DNA of 38,164 nt from an uncultured Gammaproteobacteria bacterium (GCA_913057215.1 CAJXNQ010000015.1:1-38164), one strand, 5' to 3'; counted from the stretch's first letter, positions 27,023-37,185 are shown. Program-made: numbers and translations. The notes: generated from the sequence alone by a model not told the origin.

Positions 27023-27052
27023 CACACCAAAAGCGCCTACGCTTTTGGTGTG
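27023..27052. terminator. 13-bp perfect hairpin between trxA and rho
   Basis: The arms CACACCAAAAGCG (27023-27035) and CGCTTTTGGTGTG (27040-27052) pair perfectly around a four-base CCTA loop, a very stable hairpin starting 14 bases after the trxA stop. Two T runs follow, but only about 20 bases further on (27074-27078 and 27082-27088). It is either the trxA transcription end or part of a rho leader; rho is autoregulated by attenuation in E. coli. Confidence 0.6.
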
Positions 27053-27144
27053 GATGCACTCCACGACCCACCCTTTTTGTATTTTTTTGTCGATAACCAA
27101 CCCAAATAACGCCCAAATTCCATCCTGTGGCGATCAGAGAACGC

Positions 27145-28404
27145 ATGAACCTCACTGAACTTAAGAAAAAAACAATGCCGCAACTGCTTGAGATTGCGGA
27201 AAGTATGAATCTTGACAATCTTGCCCGATCGCGGAAACAAGATGTCATTTTCTCCATCCTGAAAGCACACGCGAAAAGTGGTGAAGATATTTATGGCGAT
27301 GGCGTCCTAGAGATCCTTTCAGATGGTTTTGGATTCCTTCGATCAGCGGACTCCAGTTTCTTGGCGGGCCCAGATGATATTTATGTCTCGCCCAGTCAAA
27401 TTCGCCGGTTCAATTTACGAAAAGGTGACTCCATTGCAGGCAAGATCCGACCACCAAAAGACAGCGAGCGGTATTTCGCATTACTTAAGGTGGACGAAAT
27501 CAATTTCGATCAGCCTGAAAATGCAAAAAACAAAATTTTATTTGAAAACCTCACTCCGCTGTTTCCCCAAGACCGAATGGTTATGGAGCTCGGTAACGGC
27601 TCGACTGAAGATCTGACCGCGCGCATCATTGACTTGTGTTGCCCACTGGGTAAAGGCCAGCGCGCATTGATTGTCTCTCCGCCGAAAGCGGGTAAGACGC
27701 TGATGTTGCAGAACATCGCCAACTCCATCACACGAAACAACCCAGACTGTTACCTGATCGTACTATTGATTGATGAGCGGCCTGAAGAAGTCACAGAGAT
27801 GCAACGGACAGTGCGCGGTGAAGTCATTGCGTCCACATTCGATGAGCCGCCTGCGCGCCACGTGCAAGTCGCTGAAATGGTGATCGAAAAAGCCAAGCGT
27901 CTGACTGAGCACAAGCGCGATGTTGTGATTCTACTGGATTCCATTACACGACTCGCGCGTGCCTACAACACAGTGCAACCGTCCTCTGGAAAAGTACTGA
28001 CTGGGGGTGTCGATGCACATGCATTAGAGCGCCCCAAACGCTTCTTTGGCGCGGCTCGAAATATTGAAGAAGGCGGCAGTCTCACGATTATCGCAACCGC
28101 ACTGGTTGATACCGGCTCGAAGATGGATGAAGTGATTTTCGAGGAATTCAAAGGAACCGGTAACAGTGAGCTGAATTTGGAGCGACGCGCTGCCGAAAAA
28201 CGCATCTTCCCAGCGATTAATATCAGGAAGTCCGGAACGCGCCGCGAGGATCTGCTGACGACCGAAGATGAACTGCAACGGATGTGGATTTTGCGGAAAC
28301 TGCTCGATTCCATGGAAGACCTCCAAGCCATCGAATTCCTGGTGGACCGGATGAAGACCACCACCACAAACGAAGAATTCTTCCAATCGATGAAAAAGCG
28401 TTAA
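27145..28404 (+). CDS. rho: Transcription termination factor Rho
   Basis: 419-residue hexameric RNA-dependent helicase, same length as E. coli Rho. The start ATG 27145 gives the conserved [19 protein letters not shown]; an in-frame GTG at 27127 is less likely. The N-terminal RNA-binding domain contains [23 protein letters not shown], followed by Walker [10 protein letters not shown], Walker [17 protein letters not shown] and the R-loop region [11 protein letters not shown]. Its TAA shares TTAA (28401-28404) with convergent hemY. Confidence 0.98.
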   Translation: MNLTELKKKTMPQLLEIAESMNLDNLARSRKQDVIFSILKAHAKSGEDIYGDGVLEILSDGFGFLRSADSSFLAGPDDIYVSPSQIRRFNLRKGDSIAGKIRPPKDSERYFALLKVDEINFDQPENAKNKILFENLTPLFPQDRMVMELGNGSTEDLTARIIDLCCPLGKGQRALIVSPPKAGKTLMLQNIANSITRNNPDCYLIVLLIDERPEEVTEMQRTVRGEVIASTFDEPPARHVQVAEMVIEKAKRLTEHKRDVVILLDSITRLARAYNTVQPSSGKVLTGGVDAHALERPKRFFGAARNIEEGGSLTIIATALVDTGSKMDEVIFEEFKGTGNSELNLERRAAEKRIFPAINIRKSGTRREDLLTTEDELQRMWILRKLLDSMEDLQAIEFLVDRMKTTTTNEEFFQSMKKR

Positions 28405-29240
28405 GACACGCTGGGGATGTACTGAGCGCGCATGTGCTCGAGTGCATCCGAAGTGCCTGCTGCCTTTTCAATCTCCAATAACAAAACCAGCGGATGATCG
28501 GGATCGAGTGCTTTGGCACGCTCGATATGGTGTCTCGCCTCAGCCTCGAGTGAAGCACGCAATGCCAGACGTGCCTGCACAATCTCCAAGGACACCGACG
28601 ATTGGATTTGCTGCGTCAAAGCGGTGAGCTGTGACAACCGCGTCAGCGCGTCCTCTGAACCCACGGACTCCAGCAAGAGCGCCCAATCCTCTCGCCAGTG
28701 TTTTTTAAGCGATTTCATGAGTGTTTTAAATTCAGTCGGCGGGTGCTCGACCGGTAATGGCTTCGGAACATGCGGGATCAGCTGTTCGGCCTTGGCCAAG
28801 TAGGCCTCAGACACTGCATATTCCTCATTCCGACGCGCTGCCTCGGATGCAAGCAACCAGTGAAGTGCCGGTAAGGACTCGCTGTTCGCATCTTTTTTGA
28901 GGACGTCGAGCGCCCGCTTGGGCGCGTCTCGCCTGAGCCATAAAGCGCCTTCGATCAACCGCCCATCTGCGCGACGATGTCGGGCGCGACCAAATAGACG
29001 CCACATCGACAACGGAGCTTGGCCGAGCATTTGGCCGATTCCAAATAAGATCCAGAGCATCACGGACACTGCGATGAAAACGATGACAAAGGTCCATAAC
29101 GACATCTCAACGGTGACTCCGGCGTAAGCAAACAACACATAGCCAGGATCTGTTTGCACGCGCTCGCCCAAATACAGGCCGAGCGCCAGCAATCCACCGA
29201 AGAGACCAAGCCCAATGAGTAGGCGAATCAAGCGGCTCAC
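28401..29240 (-). CDS. hemY: HemY family membrane protein, short form
   Basis: 279 residues, against about 400 for E. coli HemY. Two N-terminal membrane helices (about 5-24 and 44-70) are followed by [28 protein letters not shown], the family's hallmark entry into a TPR-like helical region. The later TPR part is shortened. HemY is a membrane protein of unknown biochemical role encoded with hemCD. GTG start; the hemX stop overlaps it (GTGA, 29237-29240). Confidence 0.85.
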   Translation of the reverse strand: MSRLIRLLIGLGLFGGLLALGLYLGERVQTDPGYVLFAYAGVTVEMSLWTFVIVFIAVSVMLWILFGIGQMLGQAPLSMWRLFGRARHRRADGRLIEGALWLRRDAPKRALDVLKKDANSESLPALHWLLASEAARRNEEYAVSEAYLAKAEQLIPHVPKPLPVEHPPTEFKTLMKSLKKHWREDWALLLESVGSEDALTRLSQLTALTQQIQSSVSLEIVQARLALRASLEAEARHHIERAKALDPDHPLVLLLEIEKAAGTSDALEHMRAQYIPSVS

Positions 29241-30373
29241 TCTGAAACCTCAGATGTCAGCGCACGGTCGGCGAGCCGCGCCTCGCGATATCGTTTTAAC
29301 GCGCGAAGCCCGCTGGCTGCATCTGGGATGACCTGGACCACGGGTGTCCCTTGTAACCCCTGTAATGCACCGAGGACTGAGGCGCCTGCCGGATCTTGCA
29401 CTGAAAAATAGTGCGCGGTCAGGCGCAAAGCTTGGGTGATGCCTGCATCGAATAAGCGTTGATCTTCACGAATCAGTGCGACCTTAATCTGCTCTAAATT
29501 CAAGCGCAAAATCTCACGCGCTCTGCCAGCATCTGAGGCAGTCACCAGGGGCGCGATGGGCGCATCCACTTCGCGAATCCGAATGTACTCCTGAAGTCTC
29601 GCCAACCATTGATCGGCCAGCGCCTCAGAGGCTACACCAGTGTCTTCGACAGGCTCCATCAGCCGACGGACTGGGAGGGTCAGGTCATCCAATGCGCTGT
29701 CGAGTGCGAGCAGTTGCGCTTGTACACCCAAAACATCCACCGTTTCGACACGGTCCAGTGCCTGAATATCGGCTGCGAGCGCTTCGCGCACCGGTAACAG
29801 CCGACCATCTTCGAGCTGACCTAGCAGTTGCTGGGCGGTGCGCATGAGGGTCTGAGCAGTCTCTGGATTGCGCTCAACCAACAGCCTTTGGTCCGCGATC
29901 TTCAACAGATATTCAGCTTCAGCCAGCGTATAACTCGTACGTGTATCAACCTGCGCACGGGCCAGTGCGTCAGCCACTGATTCAACCCGATCGATGACCG
30001 CCTGATTGCGCGCATCGGATCGCTGAATCTCGCCACCCAATCGAGACAGTTCATCAGTCAGCCCTTGAAGGCGATTGTCTGTTGCAGCCAATTGGGCCTG
30101 GATCCCACTGACCGACTCAACCTGTTGCGCCAGCGACTGAATCTGTTGCTCGAGACGTGCGAACTCGGTCCAACCGAACCAGCCCACGCCGGCGGTTGCA
30201 AGCATCGCAAGGCCAGCCAACAGCATGGGAAGCCAACGGCCTTCTGACGTGGGTGTTTGATCTGATACCTGCACATCGGCCTCTGATGAGGCGGCGGTCT
30301 CAGAAGTCTCAGGCACCTCCGGCTCGATGTCCGCGTCGGTCGCTGTTTGGGTGTCTTCAGATTCCTTTGACAC
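29237..30373 (-). CDS. hemX: HemX family protein
   Basis: 378 residues (E. coli HemX 393). An acidic, low-complexity N-terminus (about 1-45) precedes one membrane helix (about 48-68, LPMLLAGLAMLATAGVGWFGW) and a predicted coiled coil (about 70-130), then a helical domain with YTLAEAEYLLKIADQRLLVERN, a HemX hallmark. It has no SAM-binding methyltransferase domain, so the old name uroporphyrinogen methyltransferase is misleading. The start is GTG 30373 with AAGGAG six bases upstream. It overlaps hemD by 17 bases. Confidence 0.9.
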   Translation of the reverse strand: MSKESEDTQTATDADIEPEVPETSETAASSEADVQVSDQTPTSEGRWLPMLLAGLAMLATAGVGWFGWTEFARLEQQIQSLAQQVESVSGIQAQLAATDNRLQGLTDELSRLGGEIQRSDARNQAVIDRVESVADALARAQVDTRTSYTLAEAEYLLKIADQRLLVERNPETAQTLMRTAQQLLGQLEDGRLLPVREALAADIQALDRVETVDVLGVQAQLLALDSALDDLTLPVRRLMEPVEDTGVASEALADQWLARLQEYIRIREVDAPIAPLVTASDAGRAREILRLNLEQIKVALIREDQRLFDAGITQALRLTAHYFSVQDPAGASVLGALQGLQGTPVVQVIPDAASGLRALKRYREARLADRALTSEVSE

Positions 30374-31085
30374 GGGGCTCTCCTTGAATCACGGTCTGAA
30401 CATGGTGCGGTGTTGGTGACTCCAACCGATGATAACGGGTTCCGGCCGGAAGCAGTAACTCCGCATCGGTACTCGTGACCAAGTGAGTGACTCGGTGCGT
30501 CTGCTGCCGTACGGACTCAGGGAGTGCAAGCCAGGCCTCAAGCAGTGAGGCTGAGCCATGTAATACATGGGTCAGCCGCCCGAGCTCCGGCAAGTCAGGC
30601 TCAGCCACTCGCATCAGCCGGTACAATTCCAAATGACGCAGCGACGCCACACAATCAGACAGCGCATCAAATTGTCTCCCACCGCCAACTTGGCTGCAGA
30701 TCAGGAGGCGAGCAGCCGAGTCGAGCGCGTCATACATGCGTGGAATGAGCCCTTGGGAGCCCGGGGGGTGTGCAACCTCAACGCGACGGTCTGGTGGTAA
30801 TGCATCGGCAGTACTCTGACCAGCAGCCCAAAAACGAATACCGACAGGCCATTGTGGCCAACGTTGATTCAGTGCATCCGTCAGCGCCTTGGCTGCCATC
30901 GGCGAAGTCACAACAACGTCGGTCAGTTGGTCAAAATCAATGATGACCGCTTGTGCATCGACATCCTCAGGCACTGCCTGCACCAACCCAATGCCCACCA
31001 CTTGAATCGGCGTCTCAGTCCATGCTGCGAGGGCTTGAGGCAGCACCTCGACCACCCGATTGAGGCCGATCAAACAATCTGTCAC
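30357..31085 (-). CDS. hemD: Uroporphyrinogen-III synthase
   Basis: 242 residues (E. coli 246). It cyclises hydroxymethylbilane with inversion of ring D. HemD sequences are poorly conserved; support comes from the two-lobe pattern (VIIDFDQLTDVVVTSPMAAKAL in one lobe, VTHLVTSTDAELL in the other), length and position between hemC and hemX. It starts with GTG overlapping the hemC stop (GTGA, 31082-31085). Confidence 0.88.
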   Translation of the reverse strand: MTDCLIGLNRVVEVLPQALAAWTETPIQVVGIGLVQAVPEDVDAQAVIIDFDQLTDVVVTSPMAAKALTDALNQRWPQWPVGIRFWAAGQSTADALPPDRRVEVAHPPGSQGLIPRMYDALDSAARLLICSQVGGGRQFDALSDCVASLRHLELYRLMRVAEPDLPELGRLTHVLHGSASLLEAWLALPESVRQQTHRVTHLVTSTDAELLLPAGTRYHRLESPTPHHVQTVIQGEPRVKGI

Positions 31086-32017
31086 AGCCCTGCCTGTGCC
31101 AGGAGTTCTCGCGCACCTTGAGCGACCAAATCCTCGGCCACAGACACACCCAAGGCCTCGGGATCATCCAAAGATCCCAGCCCCTCAGCACAGAGGAGGG
31201 TGCCACAATCTGCTGATCCAACCAGTGCGCGGAGCCACAGGCTGTCATCACGTTCAATCGCATAGGCGGCAATCGGTACCTGGCAGCCGCCATTTAAGTG
31301 ACGATTCAAGGCACGCTCACACCGCCCTGCGCGCGCACCGACAGTGTCTTGGAGCGGCATCACGCACTCGCGTGTCTCCTTGTCGGAGCTCCGAATCTCA
31401 ATCCCCAGAATGCCTTGGCCACAGGCCGGCAATACGTCTTCTGGGGCGGTTTCAAAGGCAATGCGGTGCGCCATGTCCAACCGATGCAGGCCGGCGGCAG
31501 CCAGAACCAAGCCATCAAATTCACCTGAATCGAGTTTTCTCAACCGCGTTCCGAGGTTCCCGCGCACTGGCGACAGCTTGAGATCCGGACGAAGTGCCCG
31601 GATTTGCGCCATCCGTCGAAGACTGGATGTGCCCAGATGCGCACCCTCGGGAATTGCATCAAAATTGGCCCAGGGCGCCAGTCCATCTCGGGTGACAACC
31701 GCATCAAATGGTGTCTCCCGTGCCGTGAAGCAGCAGAGCTCGAGTCCCTCAGGCAACTCCATGGGCACATCTTTGAGTGAATGCACCGCGAGGTCCGCGC
31801 GGCCATCGTATAGGGCCGTTTCGAGCTCTTTCACAAAGACGCCCTTGCCACCGATTTTTTGTAAAGACACATCCAATCGCTCATCCCCCTGCGTGGTCAT
31901 TTCCAGCAGCTCAACGGTGAGATCAGGATGCATGGCCTCAAGTCTGTCGCGGACGTGATAGGCCTGCCACAGGGCCAACGGACTTTTCCGGGTGGCGATG
32001 GTCAATGATTTTTGCAT
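31082..32017 (-). CDS. hemC: Hydroxymethylbilane synthase (porphobilinogen deaminase)
   Basis: 311-residue cytoplasmic enzyme (E. coli 313) polymerising four porphobilinogens. Start ATG 32017 gives [19 protein letters not shown] and has AAGGA seven bases upstream; the frame opens earlier at 32059 in the divergent promoter. The dipyrromethane cofactor cysteine lies in [16 protein letters not shown], and the substrate-binding [12 protein letters not shown] segment is intact. It is the first gene of hemCDXY, divergent from argH by 51 bases. Confidence 0.97.
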   Translation of the reverse strand: MQKSLTIATRKSPLALWQAYHVRDRLEAMHPDLTVELLEMTTQGDERLDVSLQKIGGKGVFVKELETALYDGRADLAVHSLKDVPMELPEGLELCCFTARETPFDAVVTRDGLAPWANFDAIPEGAHLGTSSLRRMAQIRALRPDLKLSPVRGNLGTRLRKLDSGEFDGLVLAAAGLHRLDMAHRIAFETAPEDVLPACGQGILGIEIRSSDKETRECVMPLQDTVGARAGRCERALNRHLNGGCQVPIAAYAIERDDSLWLRALVGSADCGTLLCAEGLGSLDDPEALGVSVAEDLVAQGARELLAQAGL

Positions 32018-32040
32018 GTGTGGTCCTTCCTTGGGCGAAG

Positions 32041-32046
32041 TATACT
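32041..32046 (+). promoter_or_regulatory. Possible -10 element for argH
   Basis: TATACT, a five-of-six match to TATAAT, lies 22 bases before the argH ribosome site AAGGAG-TCCCT-ATG. The -35 region at the correct distance (about 32018-32023) is poor, so the call is weak. The element lies in the 51-base hemC-argH gap. Confidence 0.35.
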
Positions 32047-32068
32047 GGAGGCAACACAAGGAGTCCCT

Positions 32069-33481
32069 ATGAGTCAGGAAACGCCAAAAGCGCTTTGGGG
32101 TGGTCGTTTTTCAGAGTCCACCGACGCGTTTGTCCAAGCATTTACAGCATCTGTCAGTTTTGATCAGCGTATGGCCGCTGAGGATATTCGCGGATCGATC
32201 GCGCACGCCACCATGTTGACAGAACAAGGCATCCTGACAAAACCCGAGTGCGAACAAATTCTGTCCGGTCTCGAGACCATTCGCTTAGAAATCGAAGCAG
32301 GAACCTTTGCCTGGTCTGTCGCACGCGAAGATGTGCATATGAACATCGAATCCAGGCTGATCGATCTCATCGGCGATGTGGGTAAGAAACTCCACACCGG
32401 TCGCTCCCGAAACGATCAGGTGGCAACCGACATCCGTTTATGGCTCCGCGGCACCATCGATCTCGCAGTCGCTGAACTCGGGCGCCTCCAATCAGGCCTG
32501 GTGCATTTGGCTGATGCTGAATCGGAGACCATCATGCCGGGCTTCACCCACTTACAAGCCGCACAACCCGTCACATTCGGGCACCACATGTTGGCTTGGA
32601 ACGAGATGCTTGAACGCGATGCTGGGCGTCTCTTGGATTGCCGAGTACGGCTCAACCAATGTCCTTTGGGGGCAGCGGCCTTGGCTGGAACCAGTTACCC
32701 AATCAACAGAGCACGGACTGCAGAACTCCTCGAATTCGAACGACCCACCGAAAACAGCTTGGATTCAGTCTCCGATCGCGACTTTGCCATCGAATTCTTA
32801 AGTGCTTCGAGCCTTGTGATGATGCATCTCTCTCGGTTCTCTGAGGAGCTTATCAACTGGAACTCAACTGCATGGCAGTTTATTGATCTTCCAGATAAAT
32901 TTTGTACCGGCTCTTCGATCATGCCACAAAAGAAAAACCCAGATGTTCCAGAGCTGGTGCGCGGAAAAACCGGGCGATTGTATGGCCATCTCATCAATCT
33001 ACTGACCCTGATGAAAGCCCAGCCACTGGCGTATAACAAGGACAATCAAGAAGACAAAGAACCACTGTATGATGCCGCCGACACCTTGCTTGGCTGCCTG
33101 CGCGCGTTTGCTGACATGATTCCAGCCCTCGTGGTGCAGCGCGACACTCTGAAGCAGGCCGCTGTCAGTGGATTCTCAACCGCCACCGACCTTGCCGACT
33201 ACCTGGTTAGAAAAGGGCTCCCATTCCGTGATGCCCATGATGTCGTCGGCCAGGCTGTTGCCCTCGGCGTGCGCACACAGCGTGACCTGGCTGAGATGAC
33301 CCTCGATGAGCTCCAAGGATTTAGCCCACTGATCGAGTCAGACGTGTTTCAAGTCCTGACCGTTGAGGGCTCAGTGCAAGCGCGCGATCACATCGGTGGC
33401 ACCGCGCCGAATCAGGTCCGGGCAGCGGCTGCTCGAGCACGTCAACGTATTTCGGAACGATTGGACTCACTTAAGATGTGA
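32069..33481 (+). CDS. argH: Argininosuccinate lyase
   Basis: 470-residue cytoplasmic enzyme that splits argininosuccinate to arginine and fumarate (E. coli 457). The fumarase/aspartase superfamily signature [15 protein letters not shown] carries the catalytic Ser loop; [14 protein letters not shown] holds the catalytic His, and [13 protein letters not shown] is the substrate-binding block. ATG 32069 has AAGGAG five bases upstream. The last 40 bases overlap the end of convergent waaA. Confidence 0.97.
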   Translation: MSQETPKALWGGRFSESTDAFVQAFTASVSFDQRMAAEDIRGSIAHATMLTEQGILTKPECEQILSGLETIRLEIEAGTFAWSVAREDVHMNIESRLIDLIGDVGKKLHTGRSRNDQVATDIRLWLRGTIDLAVAELGRLQSGLVHLADAESETIMPGFTHLQAAQPVTFGHHMLAWNEMLERDAGRLLDCRVRLNQCPLGAAALAGTSYPINRARTAELLEFERPTENSLDSVSDRDFAIEFLSASSLVMMHLSRFSEELINWNSTAWQFIDLPDKFCTGSSIMPQKKNPDVPELVRGKTGRLYGHLINLLTLMKAQPLAYNKDNQEDKEPLYDAADTLLGCLRAFADMIPALVVQRDTLKQAAVSGFSTATDLADYLVRKGLPFRDAHDVVGQAVALGVRTQRDLAEMTLDELQGFSPLIESDVFQVLTVEGSVQARDHIGGTAPNQVRAAAARARQRISERLDSLKM

Positions 33482-34695
33482 AGAATCTGTGTGGCCTGTC
33501 GATCCGACGAGCCCTGATTCGATTCGATCCATTGTTGGCTGCGTCGGGCACCATCCGCCGCTTCTGAGGACTCCGCCCAAATTAAGGCGTTCAGGAGCGT
33601 ACTCGGGTGTACGCGCTTCAAACCACCGACAGCTTCAAGCGCATCGCTGATCGCTTGGAAGTTATACATCGATGCGCCTGCGAGGATTGGTTTGGCCAGC
33701 GACGCAGGCTCCACAGGATTCTGCCCACCCCGTCCTGCGAAGCTCCCACCGATGATCACCACGTCGGCAGCCGCTAAATAGTCAGCCATCCGCCCAAAGG
33801 TATCCCCGATCAAGACATCAACCGTGGTCTCAGGGAACCCTTCTGACAATCGAGCCGCTGACAGCGTTCGCTGTACACATGCCTCAACGACGTCAGCAGC
33901 TCGATGCGGATGCCGTGGCACGATCAATAAACGAGGGACCTCGGGGTCGCTCCAGTCCAACGCGTCCAAGATCGCGAACTCATCCTGTGCATGACTACTC
34001 ATCAACACGGCCAGTCGTCGGGGCTCCGTTTGACGTCGTAATGCCTCGACAGCTGCTGTCTCAGGAAGCGCCATCGTTTGGTCAAGTTTGATCGATCCCA
34101 CTTCAGAAATCACGGCCCTCGGGACACCCAAGTGTTGGGCACGTGCAGCGTCCTCTGCAAACTGCATACAGGCAGCCGAGAGCGTCGCCCACATTGGCTG
34201 AAACAATCTTGAAAAACGTTGATATTGGCGATAAGACTTCGGACTCAATCGACCGTTGGCCAAAATGACTGGGACCGCGTGAGCCCTACATTGTGCAATC
34301 AGGTTTGGCCACAGTTCTGTCTCAATCACCACAAGCGCACTGGGAGACTGTCTGAGCCATGTATCCCACACCCAAGGCAAGTCCCAGGGAAATACCACAG
34401 GTGAGCGATTGGCATCGGACAGATGGGCGAACCCAGCAGGCGTTGTCGTTGTAAATAGGAATGTACTTTCGCCACGTTGATGTTCGATCGATTCTGCAAG
34501 CTTAAGCGCCACTTTCGCCTCACCCAAGCTGCAGGCATGGATCCAAATCGCTCCTTTTGGAATGTGTGGCGGATGAACACCCAGGCGTGCCCGCAGATGG
34601 ACGGGCTCACCTTGAGCTCGGTATTTTCGGATGACATGCCAGACCAATGCAGGCACGAGTGCTGTGAGCACGATGGAATACAGATGTCGCCACAT
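33442..34695 (-). CDS. waaA: 3-deoxy-D-manno-octulosonic acid transferase WaaA
   Basis: Inner-membrane-associated GT-B glycosyltransferase that adds Kdo to lipid A precursor; 417 residues from ATG 34695 (E. coli 425). This start gives [15 protein letters not shown], like other WaaA membrane anchors; ATG 34713 is an alternative. Family blocks are [44 protein letters not shown] and [16 protein letters not shown]. In an ungapped alignment the catalytic-base Glu of the N-terminal GERYG-type motif (Glu36 in E. coli) is Ala36 here (RARLG), which is unusual. The start is 24 bases from the divergent FAD gene. Confidence 0.92.
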   Translation of the reverse strand: MWRHLYSIVLTALVPALVWHVIRKYRAQGEPVHLRARLGVHPPHIPKGAIWIHACSLGEAKVALKLAESIEHQRGESTFLFTTTTPAGFAHLSDANRSPVVFPWDLPWVWDTWLRQSPSALVVIETELWPNLIAQCRAHAVPVILANGRLSPKSYRQYQRFSRLFQPMWATLSAACMQFAEDAARAQHLGVPRAVISEVGSIKLDQTMALPETAAVEALRRQTEPRRLAVLMSSHAQDEFAILDALDWSDPEVPRLLIVPRHPHRAADVVEACVQRTLSAARLSEGFPETTVDVLIGDTFGRMADYLAAADVVIIGGSFAGRGGQNPVEPASLAKPILAGASMYNFQAISDALEAVGGLKRVHPSTLLNALIWAESSEAADGARRSQQWIESNQGSSDRQATQILHILSESNRSEIR

Positions 34696-34719
34696 GGGGA
34701 GGAATGCTAGCATGCCTGC

Positions 34720-35841
34720 ATGAAAATCATCGTTGGCGGCGGAGTTTCCGGTCTTTGGCTTGCAGCCGAACTGAAAGCTCGCGGGATTCATTGTTGTGTC
34801 TTAGATCGTGGGCCTCTTGGTCAGGGGCAGACATTGGCAAGCCAAGGCATGATCCACGGCGGCACAAAATACGCGTTGAATGGATTGCTGACCCGCGCCG
34901 CCGATGTCATTGGCGCAATGCCGAAACGCTGGCGAACTGCTCTGAACGGAGAAGGGTCGGTCAATTTGAGTGCGGTGACACTGGAGCGGTCTGATCAGCT
35001 CTTGTGGTCAACCGACTCCATGGCCTCGAACCTCGTTGGTTTTTTTGCAAGCCAAGCAATGCGCTCACGCATGACACGCATCGATGCAACATCTGAACCG
35101 GCCTTTGAAAGCTCAGCATTCAAAGGGCATCTGTATCGACTGATGGAGCCTGTTTTAAAACTCGACACGCTCATTCCGGCCTTCCAACAACAACTCTCCG
35201 GACAGCTGTTTGAAGCCACGGTCTCTGCACTGACATGCCGACATGGGCAGGTGATTGGCGTCGAGACTGATCAGGGGGCGCTCGAGGGAGAGGTCATATT
35301 GACTGCAGGTGAGGGTACTGAAGCCCTACTTCGGTCTGCAGGTTTCGAGACTCCGCGGATGCAACGCCGTCCGTTGGCCATGGGAGTCATTGCACTGAAA
35401 CAGCCGATTGCAGGCATTTTTGGGCATCAACTGGGTGCCACATCAAAACCCAAGATCACACTTTCAACCCATGAAATTGACTCAACCCAATATCTCTATG
35501 TTGGCGGACAGGTGGCTGAAGATGGCATTGATAAAACAGACACCGAGCAACAGTCCGCCATTCAAGAGGCGGTGACCCGTGGATTGCATTGGCTGGATTT
35601 AAAGATCGATTCAGTGGACGTCTTTCGCATCAATCGGGCAGAGCCTGATGCGTCTGGACATCGCCCTGATCACGCATTTGTTGACGCGATTGCCGGGTGC
35701 TGGGTGTGTTGGCCAACCAAACTGGCGCTGGCGCCTGCCCTGGCCGATGCAATTTTGCCACGATTACAGCCGAACCCGCAGACTCCTCTGCCAACATGGC
35801 CAGTCGCAACAACCGGACGGTATCCATGGCGCTTGAACTGA
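34720..35841 (+). CDS. FAD-dependent oxidoreductase (DAO/GlpA-like)
   Basis: 373 residues. The N-terminal dinucleotide fold IIVGGGVSGLWLAAELKARG, followed by the GQGQTLASQGMIHGGTKYA segment, is typical of glycerol-3-phosphate dehydrogenase and D-amino-acid oxidase relatives. The C-terminal part has NRAEPDASGHRPDHAFVD. I see no membrane anchor and cannot name the substrate. The end overlaps the aldo/keto reductase by 16 bases, implying coupled expression. A comparable gene pair lies near waaA and hldE in Pseudomonas, as far as I recall. Confidence 0.85.
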   Translation: MKIIVGGGVSGLWLAAELKARGIHCCVLDRGPLGQGQTLASQGMIHGGTKYALNGLLTRAADVIGAMPKRWRTALNGEGSVNLSAVTLERSDQLLWSTDSMASNLVGFFASQAMRSRMTRIDATSEPAFESSAFKGHLYRLMEPVLKLDTLIPAFQQQLSGQLFEATVSALTCRHGQVIGVETDQGALEGEVILTAGEGTEALLRSAGFETPRMQRRPLAMGVIALKQPIAGIFGHQLGATSKPKITLSTHEIDSTQYLYVGGQVAEDGIDKTDTEQQSAIQEAVTRGLHWLDLKIDSVDVFRINRAEPDASGHRPDHAFVDAIAGCWVCWPTKLALAPALADAILPRLQPNPQTPLPTWPVATTGRYPWRLN

Positions 35842-36596
35842 GATCACTTGGTCGCTCGCAACTCAAGCTCAGCCAGCTTGGCTTGGGGACGGTCAAGCTC
35901 GGGCGAAATACAGATGTTAAATACCCAGCTGGGTTTGAGTTGCCCTCCGACGAGGCTGTTGTCGAATTACTCAATGAAGCAAGCCGCTTGGGAATTAATG
36001 TGCTCGACACGGCCCCTGCCTACGGACACTCTGAAACGCGTCTTGGTGATCTGCTGCCACGGGTATCGGGTCAATTCCAGATCATCACCAAAGTCGGTGA
36101 AACCTACGATCCCACAACCGGAAGTCAGTACGATTTCAGTGAACGCGCCATCCAAGAATCACTGGAGACCAGTCTCAAACGACTGAATAGAGACCAACTC
36201 GATGTGGTGTTACTGCATTCCAATGGACAGGACACTGAAATTCTTAAGGCTGGCGCGCTAGATAGTCTGTTAAATGCGCGCGACCAAGGACTCATCCGAG
36301 CCGTTGGCCTCTCAGGAAAAACAGTGGAAGGCGGTCAATTGGCATTGGAGCTTGGAGCCGACTGCTTAATGATCACCTTGAATGCCAATGAGCAACACGA
36401 GCGCCCCCTCATCGAGGCAGCCGCCGCACATCAGGCGGGTATCCTGATTAAAAAAGCACTTGGCAGTGGGCATTTAGCCACCGATTCCCAAAGTCAGTTG
36501 CGACAGTTGTTTCAGGATCCTCGGATCACATCGGCCATTATTGGTACCACCAATCTCGAGCATTTAAGGCATAATTGCGCCGCATTTGATGAATAG
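35826..36596 (+). CDS. Aldo/keto reductase
   Basis: 256 residues, a compact NAD(P)H-dependent reductase of the AKR barrel family. The catalytic tetrad is present: Asp and Tyr in VLDTAPAYGHSE, Lys in IITKVGE and His in VVLLHSNG. The cofactor segment AIIGTTNLEHLRHN is near the end. ATG 35826 gives the conserved start MALELRSLGRSQLKLSQLGLG; the frame is open back to 35697 inside the FAD gene. The substrate is unknown. Confidence 0.9.
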   Translation: MALELRSLGRSQLKLSQLGLGTVKLGRNTDVKYPAGFELPSDEAVVELLNEASRLGINVLDTAPAYGHSETRLGDLLPRVSGQFQIITKVGETYDPTTGSQYDFSERAIQESLETSLKRLNRDQLDVVLLHSNGQDTEILKAGALDSLLNARDQGLIRAVGLSGKTVEGGQLALELGADCLMITLNANEQHERPLIEAAAAHQAGILIKKALGSGHLATDSQSQLRQLFQDPRITSAIIGTTNLEHLRHNCAAFDE

Positions 36597-36606
36597 GAAT
36601 CCACTG

Positions 36607-37185
36607 ATGAGTCTCGACACCATTCGCGCCACCTTTGCCGCCAGCATTGCCACCAAAGAAGCGCTTCTCGCGGACGAGTCACGTCTTGAGACACTGTTGG
36701 CTGTCGCCGGTGTCACGGCCTCAACATTGCAAGCCGGACACAAGGTGATGCTGTGTGGAAATGGCGGCTCAGCCGCTGACTCTCAGCACATTGCAGCAGA
36801 GCTGATTGGACGCTTTGAAAAGGAACGTGCATCCATGGCGGCCATCGCACTGACAACAGATACTTCAGCGCTCACCGCCATCGGCAACGATTATGGGTAT
36901 GATCAAGTGTTTTCTCGCCAGGTCGAGGGCATCGGACAGCCGGGTGATCTGCTCATCGGGATATCCACCAGTGGCAACTCACAAAATGTCGTGCGCGCCA
37001 TGCAAGTCGCAGCAGACAAAGACATTCGGACGGTGGCCTTGGTAGGTGACAAGCCAAATGGAGCGATGCAGCAAATCGCAGATTATGTCCTGGCCGCGCC
37101 CTCGACCAACACAGCTCGCATCCAAGAGTGTCACATTTTAATGATGCATACGCTGTGTCAGCTTGTGGAATCCGAATCCGTCTGA
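36607..37185 (+). CDS. gmhA: Sedoheptulose-7-phosphate isomerase
   Basis: 192 residues, identical in length to E. coli GmhA. It converts sedoheptulose 7-phosphate to D-glycero-D-manno-heptose 7-phosphate for LPS core. The SIS-domain blocks MLCGNGGSAADSQHIAAELIGRF and GISTSGNSQNVVRAM are typical. ATG 36607 has AGGAA seven bases upstream; an in-frame start at 36586 overlaps the previous gene. It overlaps the end of convergent hldE by 28 bases. Confidence 0.96.
   Translation: MSLDTIRATFAASIATKEALLADESRLETLLAVAGVTASTLQAGHKVMLCGNGGSAADSQHIAAELIGRFEKERASMAAIALTTDTSALTAIGNDYGYDQVFSRQVEGIGQPGDLLIGISTSGNSQNVVRAMQVAADKDIRTVALVGDKPNGAMQQIADYVLAAPSTNTARIQECHILMMHTLCQLVESESV

Noticed and set aside
31344-31958. 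204-codon open frame antisense to hemC
   Set aside because: Ser/Arg/Pro-rich translation typical of an antisense shadow; hemC is certain over this region.
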